From Limnochorda sp. L945t (GTDB lineage Bacteria; Bacillota; Limnochordia; Limnochordales; Geochordaceae), in assembly GCF_035593305.1 (NCBI RefSeq), contig NZ_CP141615.1:1922001-1986000 (forward strand): a DNA stretch of 64,000 bases, in the 5' to 3' direction. Positions 43,772 to 51,800 of the stretch are shown piece after piece; position 1 is the first letter of the stretch; the number at the start of each line of letters is the position of its first letter. A model generated the notes under the pieces. That model did no database searches and was not told the DNA's origin. It saw nothing but the letters and a program-made list of their open reading frames with translations. The position numbers and the translations under genes were made by a program.

Positions 43772-45118
43772 TCAGTCCTCCGGATACAGGAGGTAGCGGG
43801 AACGTAACGCTCGAAAGGCTGCGAGCTCTTCCGACCAGCCTGCCACGATCTCTTCAGCGACCTTACCGGCGTCGACAGCTTTGCGCACTCGATCAGATCC
43901 GGTCATCTTATCAATCCAATAGGGATGGACTGAATCTCCGAGGTCGACTTCCCAGCGGAACGCCGTCCCGTACAACTGCCGCACCGTAACCATCATGGCG
44001 ACCGCCGTACGGATCGGATCATACGACCGGCGATCCGTTACGTAGACTTCAACTCCGTGGACCATCTGCCCTGCGTACTTACTGAACATGGGAGTAAACG
44101 CGGCCTCCCTGAAGGCGACGCCCGGCAACCGCAGACTGTTGAGCGCCGACGCCAACCGGCGGTCGAGGTAGGGAGCACCCAGCAGCTGGAAAGGCTTAGT
44201 GGTTCCTCGCCCTTCGGAGATGTTCGTGCCTTCGAAGAGGCCGCTTCCGGGATACACCACAGAGGTCTCCACGGTCGGCATGTTGACCGAAGGCATCACC
44301 CACGGAAGACCCGTATCTTCGTAATACATCCACCGCTGCCAGCCCTCCATGGGAACCACGCTCAGCTCGGCCCTGCGTCCTCCGGTCCGCTGAGGCACGA
44401 ACCGGTCGTTGAAGAGCAAGGCAAGCTCGCCCGTGGTCATCCCGTGCCGCTGCGCAATGGGGTAACGCCCAACGAACGAACTGAAGGCTGGGTCCAGTAC
44501 AGGTCCCTGCACGGCCAAGCCCCCGATGGGATTGGGCCTGTCCAGGACTACGAACGCAGTGCCACTCAGCGCTGCCGCCTCCATCGCATCCGCCATGGTC
44601 CAGATGTAGGTGTAAAAACGAGCCCCTACGTCTTGAATGTCGAACAAGACCACGTCAACACCAGCAGTCTGAAAGACCGTCGCTATCTGCTGGGGGCTCT
44701 TACCGTACAAGTCGTACACCGGGATACGCGTGACCGGGTCCTGAAAGGAGCCCTCCGAGCCGCCTGCTTGCGCGGTTCCTCGAAAGCCATGCTCAGGGCC
44801 GAAAATGGCGACCAGATCGACATCCGGGCGCAACCCAGCCAAGACATCGACGTCGCTCTCCAGATTGGGCAACACCCCCGTGGGATTGGTGATAATGCCC
44901 ACCCGTTTACCCCGTACGAGGTCCAGACGCTGTTCCAGCAACACCTGTATCCCCGGCTTCACCCGCGGACGAAAGCCCAACTCGTCCGCACGAAAAGCCG
45001 TCCCGCGCATGGAGTCTCCCCCTGCTGTGAAGACTCGGGGGGCTGCGAGCAAGACCGTCACCGCCACAACCGCTACAGTGGTCAGAGCGACGACGTACGC
45101 GTCGAACTCACGCCTCAT
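43772..45118 (-). CDS. namZ: DUF1343 exo-beta-N-acetylmuramidase (NamZ-like)
   Basis: A 448-residue exported protein of the DUF1343/NamZ family, which removes terminal MurNAc from the non-reducing ends of peptidoglycan fragments. An N-terminal hydrophobic segment (VVALTTVAVVAVTVLLAAP) acts as signal or anchor. Conserved blocks are GKRVGIITNPTGV, AIFGPEHGFRG, VYDLYGKSPQQI, VLFDIQDVGARFYTYIWTMADAM and VLDRPNPIGG. YPGSGLFEGTNISEGRGTTKPFQ and SVHPYWIDKMTGSDRVRKAVDAG follow. In Bacillus subtilis namZ lies with murQ, murR and a MurNAc transporter; the same partners surround it here. ATG 45118 is chosen, with a weak ribosome binding site. Confidence 0.9.
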   Translation of the reverse strand: MRREFDAYVVALTTVAVVAVTVLLAAPRVFTAGGDSMRGTAFRADELGFRPRVKPGIQVLLEQRLDLVRGKRVGIITNPTGVLPNLESDVDVLAGLRPDVDLVAIFGPEHGFRGTAQAGGSEGSFQDPVTRIPVYDLYGKSPQQIATVFQTAGVDVVLFDIQDVGARFYTYIWTMADAMEAAALSGTAFVVLDRPNPIGGLAVQGPVLDPAFSSFVGRYPIAQRHGMTTGELALLFNDRFVPQRTGGRRAELSVVPMEGWQRWMYYEDTGLPWVMPSVNMPTVETSVVYPGSGLFEGTNISEGRGTTKPFQLLGAPYLDRRLASALNSLRLPGVAFREAAFTPMFSKYAGQMVHGVEVYVTDRRSYDPIRTAVAMMVTVRQLYGTAFRWEVDLGDSVHPYWIDKMTGSDRVRKAVDAGKVAEEIVAGWSEELAAFRALRSRYLLYPED

Positions 45119-45225
45119 CGGAAGCCCCCGGAACAACGCCCGCACCCGCGCTCTCTCGCAACCCCTCACGACCACCTGATGTTAGGTTCGTCGACCGGTG
45201 TTGGTGCTGTCCCTCCAGAGTCTCT

Positions 45226-46209
45226 CTACCTGCCTTCGCCTTCTGCGGCAGCGTGCTCACCTTGTCGACCGGCCAGTGCCACGGCCTGCCGTACCCACCC
45301 ATCGGCCTGGCGCAGCAGGGCCCTGGCCTCGTCGGAAGCGACGCCCGCCAGGAGCATGACGATCGCCGTCTTGACCTCGTGACCGGCCGCCTCGAACGCC
45401 TGCGCCACTTGCTCTTCGGGCGCCCCGGTCGCCTGTTGGATGGCACGCAGGGCGCGCTTGACCAGCTTGCGGTTGGTCGGCCGCATGTCCACCATGAGGT
45501 TTTCGTACACCTTGCCGAGCCGCACCATGGCGGCGGTGCTGATCATGTTGAGCACCATCTTCTGGGCCGTGCCGGCCTTCAGCCGCGTGCTGCCGGTCAG
45601 CACCTCCGCCCCCGGTACGGGCAGGATGGCCACGTCCACCAGCGGCTCGATCCCGGCCGGCCGGTTGCAGGCCACACCGATGGTCACGGCGCCACGCTCC
45701 CGGGCGCCCCGCAGCGCGCCCATCACGAACGGCGTGTCGCCGCTGGCGGCAAGGCCTACCACCACGTCGCCCGGCTTCACCCGCTCCAGCATGGCCTGCC
45801 GCCCGGCTTCCTCGTCGTCTTCCGCCTCTTCGGCGGCGGCGCGCAGCGTGCGCTCCCCGCCCGCCAGGACGGCCTGTACGGTGTCCGGCTCCACCCCGAA
45901 CGTCGGCCGCCACTCGGCCGCATCCAGGGCGCCGATCCGCCCGCTCGTGCCGGCGCCGACGTAGTAGACCCGGCCGCCGGCACGCAACCGGTCGGCGACG
46001 AGCTCCGCGGCCCGGGCAATCTCGGGCAGCACGGCACCGACGGCCCGCACCACTTCGGCGTCCTCCTGGTTCATGAGGGAGACGATCTCGAGGGCGCTCA
46101 TCGTGTCGAGCCGGTAAGACTTGGGATTGCGGGCCTCCGTCGCCTTGGGGCTGTCCCAGGGACCGGGCACGGGCACGTGCGTGGCCGGCCGTCCCGGCGA
46201 TGGCTCCAT
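45226..46209 (-). CDS. murQ: N-acetylmuramic acid 6-phosphate etherase
   Basis: A 327-residue SIS-domain lyase that cleaves the D-lactyl ether of MurNAc-6-P to give GlcNAc-6-P and lactate. The substrate loop GAGTSGRIGALDAAEWRPTFG carries the catalytic glutamate (about E99). LAASGDTPFVMGAL and PGAEVLTGSTRLKAGTAQKMVLNMISTAAMV are the diagnostic later motifs. A C-terminal helical region follows, which holds a degenerate UBA-like segment in this family. ATG 46207-46209 lies 25 bases after the regulator gene. It is the defining enzyme of MurNAc catabolism. Confidence 0.95.
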   Translation of the reverse strand: MEPSPGRPATHVPVPGPWDSPKATEARNPKSYRLDTMSALEIVSLMNQEDAEVVRAVGAVLPEIARAAELVADRLRAGGRVYYVGAGTSGRIGALDAAEWRPTFGVEPDTVQAVLAGGERTLRAAAEEAEDDEEAGRQAMLERVKPGDVVVGLAASGDTPFVMGALRGARERGAVTIGVACNRPAGIEPLVDVAILPVPGAEVLTGSTRLKAGTAQKMVLNMISTAAMVRLGKVYENLMVDMRPTNRKLVKRALRAIQQATGAPEEQVAQAFEAAGHEVKTAIVMLLAGVASDEARALLRQADGWVRQAVALAGRQGEHAAAEGEGR

Positions 46210-46234
46210 CAATGCGCTTCACCCATCCCATCCG

Positions 46235-47125
46235 TCAAGTATCTCGCCACGCCTTGCCTGGGCCGACGTGCTTCTCCTCCACGGCCTCTCGGCTTGCGAG
46301 CAGCCGCCGCATGGCGTCGGCGCCCCGCCGGATGGCCACGGCGATGAACAAGGCGTCTACCACCGCCAGCTGCGCCATGCGAGAGACAATGGCCCCGCTC
46401 CGAAACGGCGCCTCGTGCCCGCTGGTGAAGAGGGCGATGCTCGCCAGCTCGACGATGGGCGCGTCCATGCGGTGGGTAATGCACATCGTGGTGGCGCCGG
46501 CCTCTCGGGCCGCGCGCAGCGCGTGCAACGTGTCGAGAGTGCCGCCGGAGTGGGAGATCCCGACCGCGACGTCGCCCTGCTCCAGCAGCGCGGCGAACGC
46601 CGACGCCAGGTGGGGGTCGGTGTAGGCCCAGGCGTCCATGCCGATGCGAGCGAACTTGTGCTGGGCGTCGAGGGCCACGAACCCCGACGCCCCTACGCCG
46701 TAGAAGTGGATGCGCCGCGCCCGGGCGAGGGCGTCGGCCGCTCGGTCCCAAAGCGGCGGATCGAGGAGCTCCATGGTCTCGTGGAGCGTGCTCGTGTAAG
46801 CCGCCAGCAGCTTGCTGCGAATGGTCTCCAGGGAGTCGGTCGTTTCGATCTCGCCGTAGACGGGGACCGGCCTCGGCACCCCGGTGCCCGACTCGAGGGC
46901 GAGGGCCAGCCGCAGCTGCCGGTACCCGCCGTACCCGAGCTTCTGGGCAAACTTCACGACCGTCGACTCGCTGGTGCGGGCGGCGGATGCGAGCTCCGTG
47001 ACGCTCAGCGCCAGCGCGCGGTCGGGGTGCGCGAGCAGGTAGTCGGCCACCCGCTGCTCGGCGGGGCGCAGACCGGTGTAGACACCCCGGACCCGGGCCA
47101 GGCACCGCTCAGGTAACGGTCCCAT
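46235..47125 (-). CDS. murR: RpiR-family regulator (MurR-like)
   Basis: A 296-residue transcription factor. The N-terminal RpiR helix-turn-helix covers residues of about 5-75 (LRPAEQRVADYLLAHPDRALALSVTELASAARTSESTVVKFAQKLGY). A SIS sugar-phosphate-binding domain follows (IHFYGVGASGFVALDAQHKFARIG, GISHSGGTLDTLHAL and ATTMCIT). As first gene of the operon with murQ and namZ it should sense MurNAc-6-P or a related phosphosugar and repress the operon. The ATG has GGGGAGG upstream. A perfect palindrome at 47179-47195 is a plausible binding site. Confidence 0.88.
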   Translation of the reverse strand: MGPLPERCLARVRGVYTGLRPAEQRVADYLLAHPDRALALSVTELASAARTSESTVVKFAQKLGYGGYRQLRLALALESGTGVPRPVPVYGEIETTDSLETIRSKLLAAYTSTLHETMELLDPPLWDRAADALARARRIHFYGVGASGFVALDAQHKFARIGMDAWAYTDPHLASAFAALLEQGDVAVGISHSGGTLDTLHALRAAREAGATTMCITHRMDAPIVELASIALFTSGHEAPFRSGAIVSRMAQLAVVDALFIAVAIRRGADAMRRLLASREAVEEKHVGPGKAWRDT

Positions 47126-47152
47126 CGCGCCCCTCGATCCTCCCCGTTCGGG

Positions 47153-47170
47153 ACGGCTCGAAGGAGCCGT
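47153..47170 (-). other. Leader hairpin upstream of murR
   Basis: ACGGCTC-GAAG-GAGCCGT forms a perfect 7-bp hairpin with a tetraloop, 28 bases before the murR start codon. It may modulate translation or RNA stability; it lies too far from the start to mask the ribosome binding site. Confidence 0.4.
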
Positions 47171-47178
47171 TCGACGAG

Positions 47179-47195
47179 GAAGGAAAGATTCCTTC
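47179..47195. promoter_or_regulatory. Palindromic operator candidate for MurR/RpiR
   Basis: GAAGGAA-AGA-TTCCTTC is a perfect inverted repeat with 7-base arms, 54 bases upstream of the murR ATG, in the divergent region shared with the second Dpp importer. RpiR-family proteins bind such short repeats. No convincing murR -10 and -35 pair is visible next to it. Confidence 0.5.
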
Positions 47196-47300
47196 TGTAG
47201 GACGAGTCGTGCGGAAAGTTATGTTCCCGGACAAACCCGCCCGGCGTTGCCGAGCCCGCCTTCGCCGCTACGCCGTGGCCGCTCGCGTAGCGGGTCCTCT

Positions 47301-47329
47301 TTGCCGGAGCTGTCGGGACGTGGTAGGAT
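47301..47329 (+). promoter_or_regulatory. Promoter of the second Dpp-type operon
   Basis: TTGCCG (47301-47306), a 17-base spacer and TAGGAT (47324-47329), giving a start near 47336. The first gene begins at 47395, so the leader is about 60 bases. Confidence 0.55.
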
Positions 47330-47394
47330 AGCGGCAGGCCCCGACGGCCGCGGGGCGATCGATGGCCGTCGAATGCTGTTCCGGGGGGTCGGGC

Positions 47395-48477
47395 ATGAGT
47401 GCCGCCACCGTCACGGTGCGACAAATCTGTAAGCGCTATCAGAGCCTCGGCTCGGTCCGTCTACGCCAGCTCGGGTTCGTCGCCGGGCGGGCCCTCAGGG
47501 CGCTGGCGACCGCTGTTACCGTGGTCACGCTCACGTTCTTCATCATCCGCCTCATGCCCGGCAATCCCATCGAAGTCTACGTCACCCAGCTCATCGCCCA
47601 GTACGGCATCCCGTACGCCGAGGCGCTCAACCAGGCAGCCGCCCTCTTCTCCCTCGACCTCCGCCAGCCGTTGTGGCAGCAGTACCTGCACTTCCTCGGC
47701 AACCTGGCCTCCGGCAACCTGGGCACGTCGTTCCTGTCGCCCGGCACGCCGGTCACCGTGATCCTCGGGCGTTTCCTGCCGTGGACGCTCCTCAGCGTGG
47801 GCACGGGGCTCCTCTTGAGCTTCACGATCGGCATGGGCCTCGGCATGGTGGTGGCCTACCGGCGCGGCTCGTGGCTCGACCAGGTACTCTCGTCGGTCGC
47901 CTCTTTGATGAGCTCCGTGCCCAACTACCTCATCGCCATGATGATCCTCGTGCTGCTGGGCGTGCAGTGGCCGGTGCTGCCCATCCACCAGATGCGCGGC
48001 GTGCTGTCGCCCGGGACGGTGCCGTCGTGGTCGGCGGCATTCGTCGGCGACGTGCTGTACCACGCGGCGCTCCCGATTGCCACTTACGTCCTCACCACGG
48101 TGGGTTTTTGGATGCTCACCATGAAAAACAGCACGTTGAGCGCCCTGGAGGAGGACTACGTCACCGTGGCCAGGGCCAGGGGGCTGCCGGAGCGGCGCAT
48201 CCTCACCGCTTACGTGGGCCGCAACGCTTCGTTGCCGCTGTTTACACAGCTCACCATCGCGGCCGGGTTCGTGGTGGGAGGATCGCTTCTCATCGAGTAC
48301 GTCTTCGTCTACCAGGGCATCGGCCTGTTGCTCATCAGCAGCATCAACCAGCGCGACTACCCGGTCATGCAAGGTGTCTTCCTGCTCATCACCATCAGCG
48401 TCATCCTGGCCAACCTTCTCACCGACCTCCTCTACTCGCGTATCGACCCGCGCATCCGCATCCAGGGAGGGGAGTGA
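47395..48477 (+). CDS. ABC transporter permease, DppB type (second importer)
   Basis: A 360-residue inner-membrane permease. The first helix RALATAVTVVTLTFFIIRLMPGNPIEVY holds the DppB MPGNP motif. FSLDLRQPLWQQYLHFLGNLASGNLGTSF, the long helices around 120-260 and the coupling loop EEDYVTVARARGLPERRILTAYVGRNA complete the signature. The N-terminus has about 35 extra residues before the first helix. ATG 47395 is preceded by GGGGGG; an in-frame ATG lies at 47362. It shares a strong promoter candidate and is followed 4 bases later by the DppC-type gene. Confidence 0.9.
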   Translation: MSAATVTVRQICKRYQSLGSVRLRQLGFVAGRALRALATAVTVVTLTFFIIRLMPGNPIEVYVTQLIAQYGIPYAEALNQAAALFSLDLRQPLWQQYLHFLGNLASGNLGTSFLSPGTPVTVILGRFLPWTLLSVGTGLLLSFTIGMGLGMVVAYRRGSWLDQVLSSVASLMSSVPNYLIAMMILVLLGVQWPVLPIHQMRGVLSPGTVPSWSAAFVGDVLYHAALPIATYVLTTVGFWMLTMKNSTLSALEEDYVTVARARGLPERRILTAYVGRNASLPLFTQLTIAAGFVVGGSLLIEYVFVYQGIGLLLISSINQRDYPVMQGVFLLITISVILANLLTDLLYSRIDPRIRIQGGE

Positions 48478-48481
48478 CGGC

Positions 48482-49384
48482 GTGGCGCTCCAGAGTGCTG
48501 CGGAGCTCGAGCCCGCGGCCGGGCCCGGGCGGCGGGCCGCCGGTGGGACGCTCCGGTTGCTGCTCCGGTCGCCGTCGGGTATCGCCGGGCTGGTGGGCGT
48601 CACGTTCTTCGTGCTCCTGAGCTTCCTCGGCCCGCTGGCCGTGCCCTTCGACACCCGCGCCGACGTAGCGGCCATCTACCGGCCCCCGTCCCTCCAGCAT
48701 CCCCTGGGGACCGACCACCAGGGCAGGGACATCTTGTCCCAGATCGTCCACGGCGGGCGCGACCTCCTCTACGTGGCCGCGCTGGCGGGGCTCCTGTCGA
48801 CGTTCATCGCCGTGACGCTGGGGGCGCTCAGCGCTTACGTGGGCGGGTGGTTCGACGGGCTGGTCGTGGCCGTCACCGACATCGTGCTGACCATCCCGCA
48901 GTTCCCGCTGCTGGCCGTGTTGAGCGGCTTCGTGCGTTTGACCAGCCAGACCGCTCTGGCGGTCATCATCGGGGCGCTGTCGTGGCCGACCCTCCTGCGG
49001 GCGGTGCGTTCGCAGGTGCTGTCGCTCAAGGAGCGGGAGTTCGTCGAGGCCGCCCGGGCGCTCGACCTCGGGACGGGCCGGATCGTTTTCGGCGAGGTCT
49101 TGCCCAACATGATGGGCTACATCGTCATCAACCTCATCTTTGCCATGACCTCGGCCATGTACGCGCAGGTCGGCCTCATTTTCCTTGGTTTGGTACCGCT
49201 CTCAGGCCACAACTGGGCGGTCATGATCAATCTCGCGTGGGTGCGGGGAGCCCTCTTCTTCCGCGACAGCGTCTGGTACATCCTCTCCCCCATCGCCGCC
49301 ATCGCCGGCTTCCAGCTCTCCCTCGTGTGGCTGTCGCGTGCGCTCGAAGAAATCTACAACCCACGCCTCAGCCGGGGCACGTAG
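48482..49384 (+). CDS. ABC transporter permease, DppC type (second importer)
   Basis: A 300-residue inner-membrane permease. The first helix is GIAGLVGVTFFVLLSFLGPLAV. The DppC signature QHPLGTDHQGRDILSQIVHGGRDLL follows, with His instead of the usual Tyr/Asn in the GTDxxGRD box. The coupling loop is EREFVEAARALDLGTGRIVFGEVLPN, and the C-terminus ends ALEEIYNPRLSRG. The GTG at 48482 has GGAGGGGAG 7 bases upstream and lies 4 bases after the DppB-type stop. Substrate unknown. Confidence 0.9.
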   Translation: MALQSAAELEPAAGPGRRAAGGTLRLLLRSPSGIAGLVGVTFFVLLSFLGPLAVPFDTRADVAAIYRPPSLQHPLGTDHQGRDILSQIVHGGRDLLYVAALAGLLSTFIAVTLGALSAYVGGWFDGLVVAVTDIVLTIPQFPLLAVLSGFVRLTSQTALAVIIGALSWPTLLRAVRSQVLSLKEREFVEAARALDLGTGRIVFGEVLPNMMGYIVINLIFAMTSAMYAQVGLIFLGLVPLSGHNWAVMINLAWVRGALFFRDSVWYILSPIAAIAGFQLSLVWLSRALEEIYNPRLSRGT

Positions 49385-49439
49385 CATGCGGTATTACGGA
49401 GCAAGCTCCGGCATCGGAGCCGGGCCGAGGGAGCAGGCG

Positions 49440-50495
49440 ATGAGCGACATGGGACGCACCGACCAACGACCGGACCAGACGGCGCCGCCGCGCGATGGCG
49501 CCGTCATGCGCGTGGAGCGCCTGGACGTACAATACCGGACACCGGCGGGCCCGGTCCGGGCGGTGCAGGATGCCACCTTCGATCTCCTCCGGGGAGAGAC
49601 GCTGGCCATCGTCGGCGAGAGCGGGTGTGGCAAGACCACCCTGGCGCTCGCGCTGGTGGGGCTGCTGCCGCGTTCGGCCGCCGTGACGGGCGGGCGCGTG
49701 CGTTACCGGGTGGACGGGACGTCCATCGAGTTGCCCGGCGCCGGAGAGGACGGGGTCCGGGCCCTTCGGTGGCGGGTGGCCGCCATGGTCTTCCAATCCG
49801 CGCTCAACGCCTTCAACCCCCTGCTTCGCATCCGGGATCACTTCCTGGAGACCGCAGCGGCCCACGGTATCCGTTCGCGCCGGGAGGTGCTCCGCCGCGC
49901 CGGCGAGCTCTTGGAGCTGGTGCAGCTCGAGCCTTCCCGGGTGCTCCAGGCCTACCCGCACGAGCTGAGCGGCGGGATGCGCCAGCGGGCTCTCCTCGCC
50001 CTGGCCCTGCTGCTCGACCCCCACATCCTCATTCTCGACGAGCCGGCCACCGCCCTCGACATCCTGACGCAGCGCAACATCATCGGCCTGCTGCGCTCGC
50101 TCAAGCAGCGCCTCGGCCTCACGCTCCTGCTCATCTCCCACGACCTGGCGCTCGCCGCCGAACTGGCCGATCGCATCATGACCATGTACGCCGGTCGGAT
50201 CGTGGAGGTCGGGCCGGTCCACGCGGTCTTCGCCACCCCGCTGCACCCGTACACGCAGGCGCTGCTCCAATCCCTCCCGGTGCTGAGAGGCGAGTTGCGT
50301 GACCTCCGGGTGCTCGCCGGCGCGCCCCCGAGCCTCTCCCGGCTCCCGCCGGGGTGCGCGTTCGCCCCACGGTGTTCGATGGCCCGCCCCGAGTGCCGTA
50401 CCGTCGTGCCGATGCTGCACGAACCGGCGCCCGGCCACATGAGCGCGTGTCACTTCACAGAGCAGTTGCTGGAGGCGGCGAGCCATGGCGCGTGA
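49440..50495 (+). CDS. ABC transporter ATPase, DppD type (second importer)
   Basis: A 351-residue ATPase. It has Walker A GESGCGKTT, Q-loop MVFQSALNAFNPLLRI (a non-standard QSALNAFNP), signature LSGGMRQRALLALAL, Walker B LILDEPATALD and H-loop (SHDLALAAE). The tail GCAFAPRCSMARPEC keeps the oligopeptide-type cysteines. ATG 49440 follows GGGAG by 6 bases; the frame is open about 100 bases earlier. The unusual Q-loop echoes that of the DppD-type gene at 9774, hinting at a lineage-specific subfamily. Confidence 0.9.
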   Translation: MSDMGRTDQRPDQTAPPRDGAVMRVERLDVQYRTPAGPVRAVQDATFDLLRGETLAIVGESGCGKTTLALALVGLLPRSAAVTGGRVRYRVDGTSIELPGAGEDGVRALRWRVAAMVFQSALNAFNPLLRIRDHFLETAAAHGIRSRREVLRRAGELLELVQLEPSRVLQAYPHELSGGMRQRALLALALLLDPHILILDEPATALDILTQRNIIGLLRSLKQRLGLTLLLISHDLALAAELADRIMTMYAGRIVEVGPVHAVFATPLHPYTQALLQSLPVLRGELRDLRVLAGAPPSLSRLPPGCAFAPRCSMARPECRTVVPMLHEPAPGHMSACHFTEQLLEAASHGA

Positions 50496-51576
50496 AAGCT
50501 TGCGTGAAGGACTGGAGCTGGAGGGCATCTCGAGGTCGTTCCGGGTGGGCTCGCGCGAAGTATGGGCCGTGCAGGACGTCTCGCTGGAGGTGGGGCGAGG
50601 GGAGACCTTTTGCCTCGTGGGCGAAAGCGGCTGCGGCAAGACCACCACCGGGCGCATCGCCGCCGGGCTGATCCGCCCCACCCGGGGCACCGTTCGCTTC
50701 CGGGGAGACGATGTGTGGCGGCTTTCCCGGGAGGACTTCGCCACCTTCCGGCGCAGCGTGCAGATCATCCACCAGAACCCCTACGCCTCCCTCAACCCCC
50801 TGCACTCCGTCGAACACATCCTGGCCATCCCCCTGCAACGCCACCACCCGGGCCTGAGCCGCCGCGAGGCCCGGCAGCGGGCGGCGGAGCTGCTCACCAT
50901 GGTGGGCCTGACGCCGCCGGGCGAGTTCTTGCCGAAGCTTCCGCACCAGCTCAGCGGCGGGCAGCGCCAGCGGGTCAGCATCGCCCGTTCGATGACCGTG
51001 GAGCCCAGCGTGGTGGTGGCCGACGAGCCGGTCTCGATGGTGGACGTGAGCCTGCGGGCCGGGATCTTGAAGGTGCTCGAGAGGCTGCGGGATGAAGCGG
51101 GAGTGGGGTTCGTCTTCATCACCCACGACCTGGCGGTGGCGCGGTACTTCGGGCGCGGCGGCTCCATCGGGGTGATGTACCTGGGCCGGATGGTAGAACA
51201 GGGGCCGACGGAGGAGGTGGTGGCCAGGCCCATCCATCCCTACACCCGCATTCTGCTCGACGCGGTGGCGGAGCCCGACCCGGCGCGCACCCGCACGCGC
51301 CGGCGCATCGAGCCCCGGAGCATGGACGTGCCGAGCCTGCTGCGGATGCCGCCGGGGTGTCCCTTCCATCCGCGATGCCCCTGGTACGAACCGGGGCTGT
51401 GCGACGCCTCGGTGCCGCCGCTGCGGGCCATCTCCGGTCGCGGCTCGAGGTCGGCGAGCCGGGAAGGGCCGGCGGCCTCGGGGAGGGCCGTGGCGTGCCA
51501 CAGGGTGGATGAGTCAGGCGAACTGCCCCCCATGGCGGCCGTGGCCCCGTCCGGCCAGCAGGTGAGCGTCCGGTGA
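50485..51576 (+). CDS. ABC transporter ATPase, DppF type (second importer)
   Basis: A 363-residue ATPase. It has Walker A GESGCGKTT, Q-loop IIHQNPYASLNPLHSV, signature LSGGQRQRVSIARSM, Walker B VVVADEPVSMVD and H-loop (THDLAVAR). The tail is GCPFHPRCPWYEPGLC. Two residues differ from the usual form: QNPYASLNP instead of QDPY, and DEPVSMVD. The last 60 residues are an extra Ser/Arg/Ala-rich tail. ATG overlaps the DppD-type gene by 11 bases and has GGAGG 9 bases upstream. Its stop overlaps the start of a tiny membrane-protein gene. Confidence 0.9.
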   Translation: MARESLREGLELEGISRSFRVGSREVWAVQDVSLEVGRGETFCLVGESGCGKTTTGRIAAGLIRPTRGTVRFRGDDVWRLSREDFATFRRSVQIIHQNPYASLNPLHSVEHILAIPLQRHHPGLSRREARQRAAELLTMVGLTPPGEFLPKLPHQLSGGQRQRVSIARSMTVEPSVVVADEPVSMVDVSLRAGILKVLERLRDEAGVGFVFITHDLAVARYFGRGGSIGVMYLGRMVEQGPTEEVVARPIHPYTRILLDAVAEPDPARTRTRRRIEPRSMDVPSLLRMPPGCPFHPRCPWYEPGLCDASVPPLRAISGRGSRSASREGPAASGRAVACHRVDESGELPPMAAVAPSGQQVSVR

Positions 51577-51752
51577 ACCCGCGGCTGGGCCGGGCGATCT
51601 TCCAGGTAGGGCTGTGGTTGTTGCTGCTTTCGGGGGTGGCCGTTGCCTGGAGCCCTCCGGGAAGCGCCGAGCGGATGGTGGCGGTCGCCTCCTTCGGGGT
51701 GGCCGCCGTGTGGGTGGGGATCGTGGTGGCCGTGGTCCGGAAGAGCCCGTGA
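51573..51752 (+). CDS. 59-residue two-helix membrane protein in the Dpp-type operon
   Basis: A small gene whose GTG overlaps the stop of the DppF-type ATPase as GTGA. It translates to MNPRLGRAIFQVGLWLLLLS and continues with a first hydrophobic helix (IFQVGLWLLLLSGVAVAW), a short polar loop (SPPGSAER) and a second helix (MVAVASFGVAAVWVGIVVAVV), ending RKSP. The size, overlap and position between ATPase and binding protein argue that it is real and translated with the importer. I know no family for it. It could stabilise the permease or the binding protein at the membrane. Confidence 0.6.
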   Translation: MNPRLGRAIFQVGLWLLLLSGVAVAWSPPGSAERMVAVASFGVAAVWVGIVVAVVRKSP

Positions 51753-51800
51753 GCACAAATCGTCGGTCGTAAACGGGATGAGGAGGGCAAAGGTCCGGCG

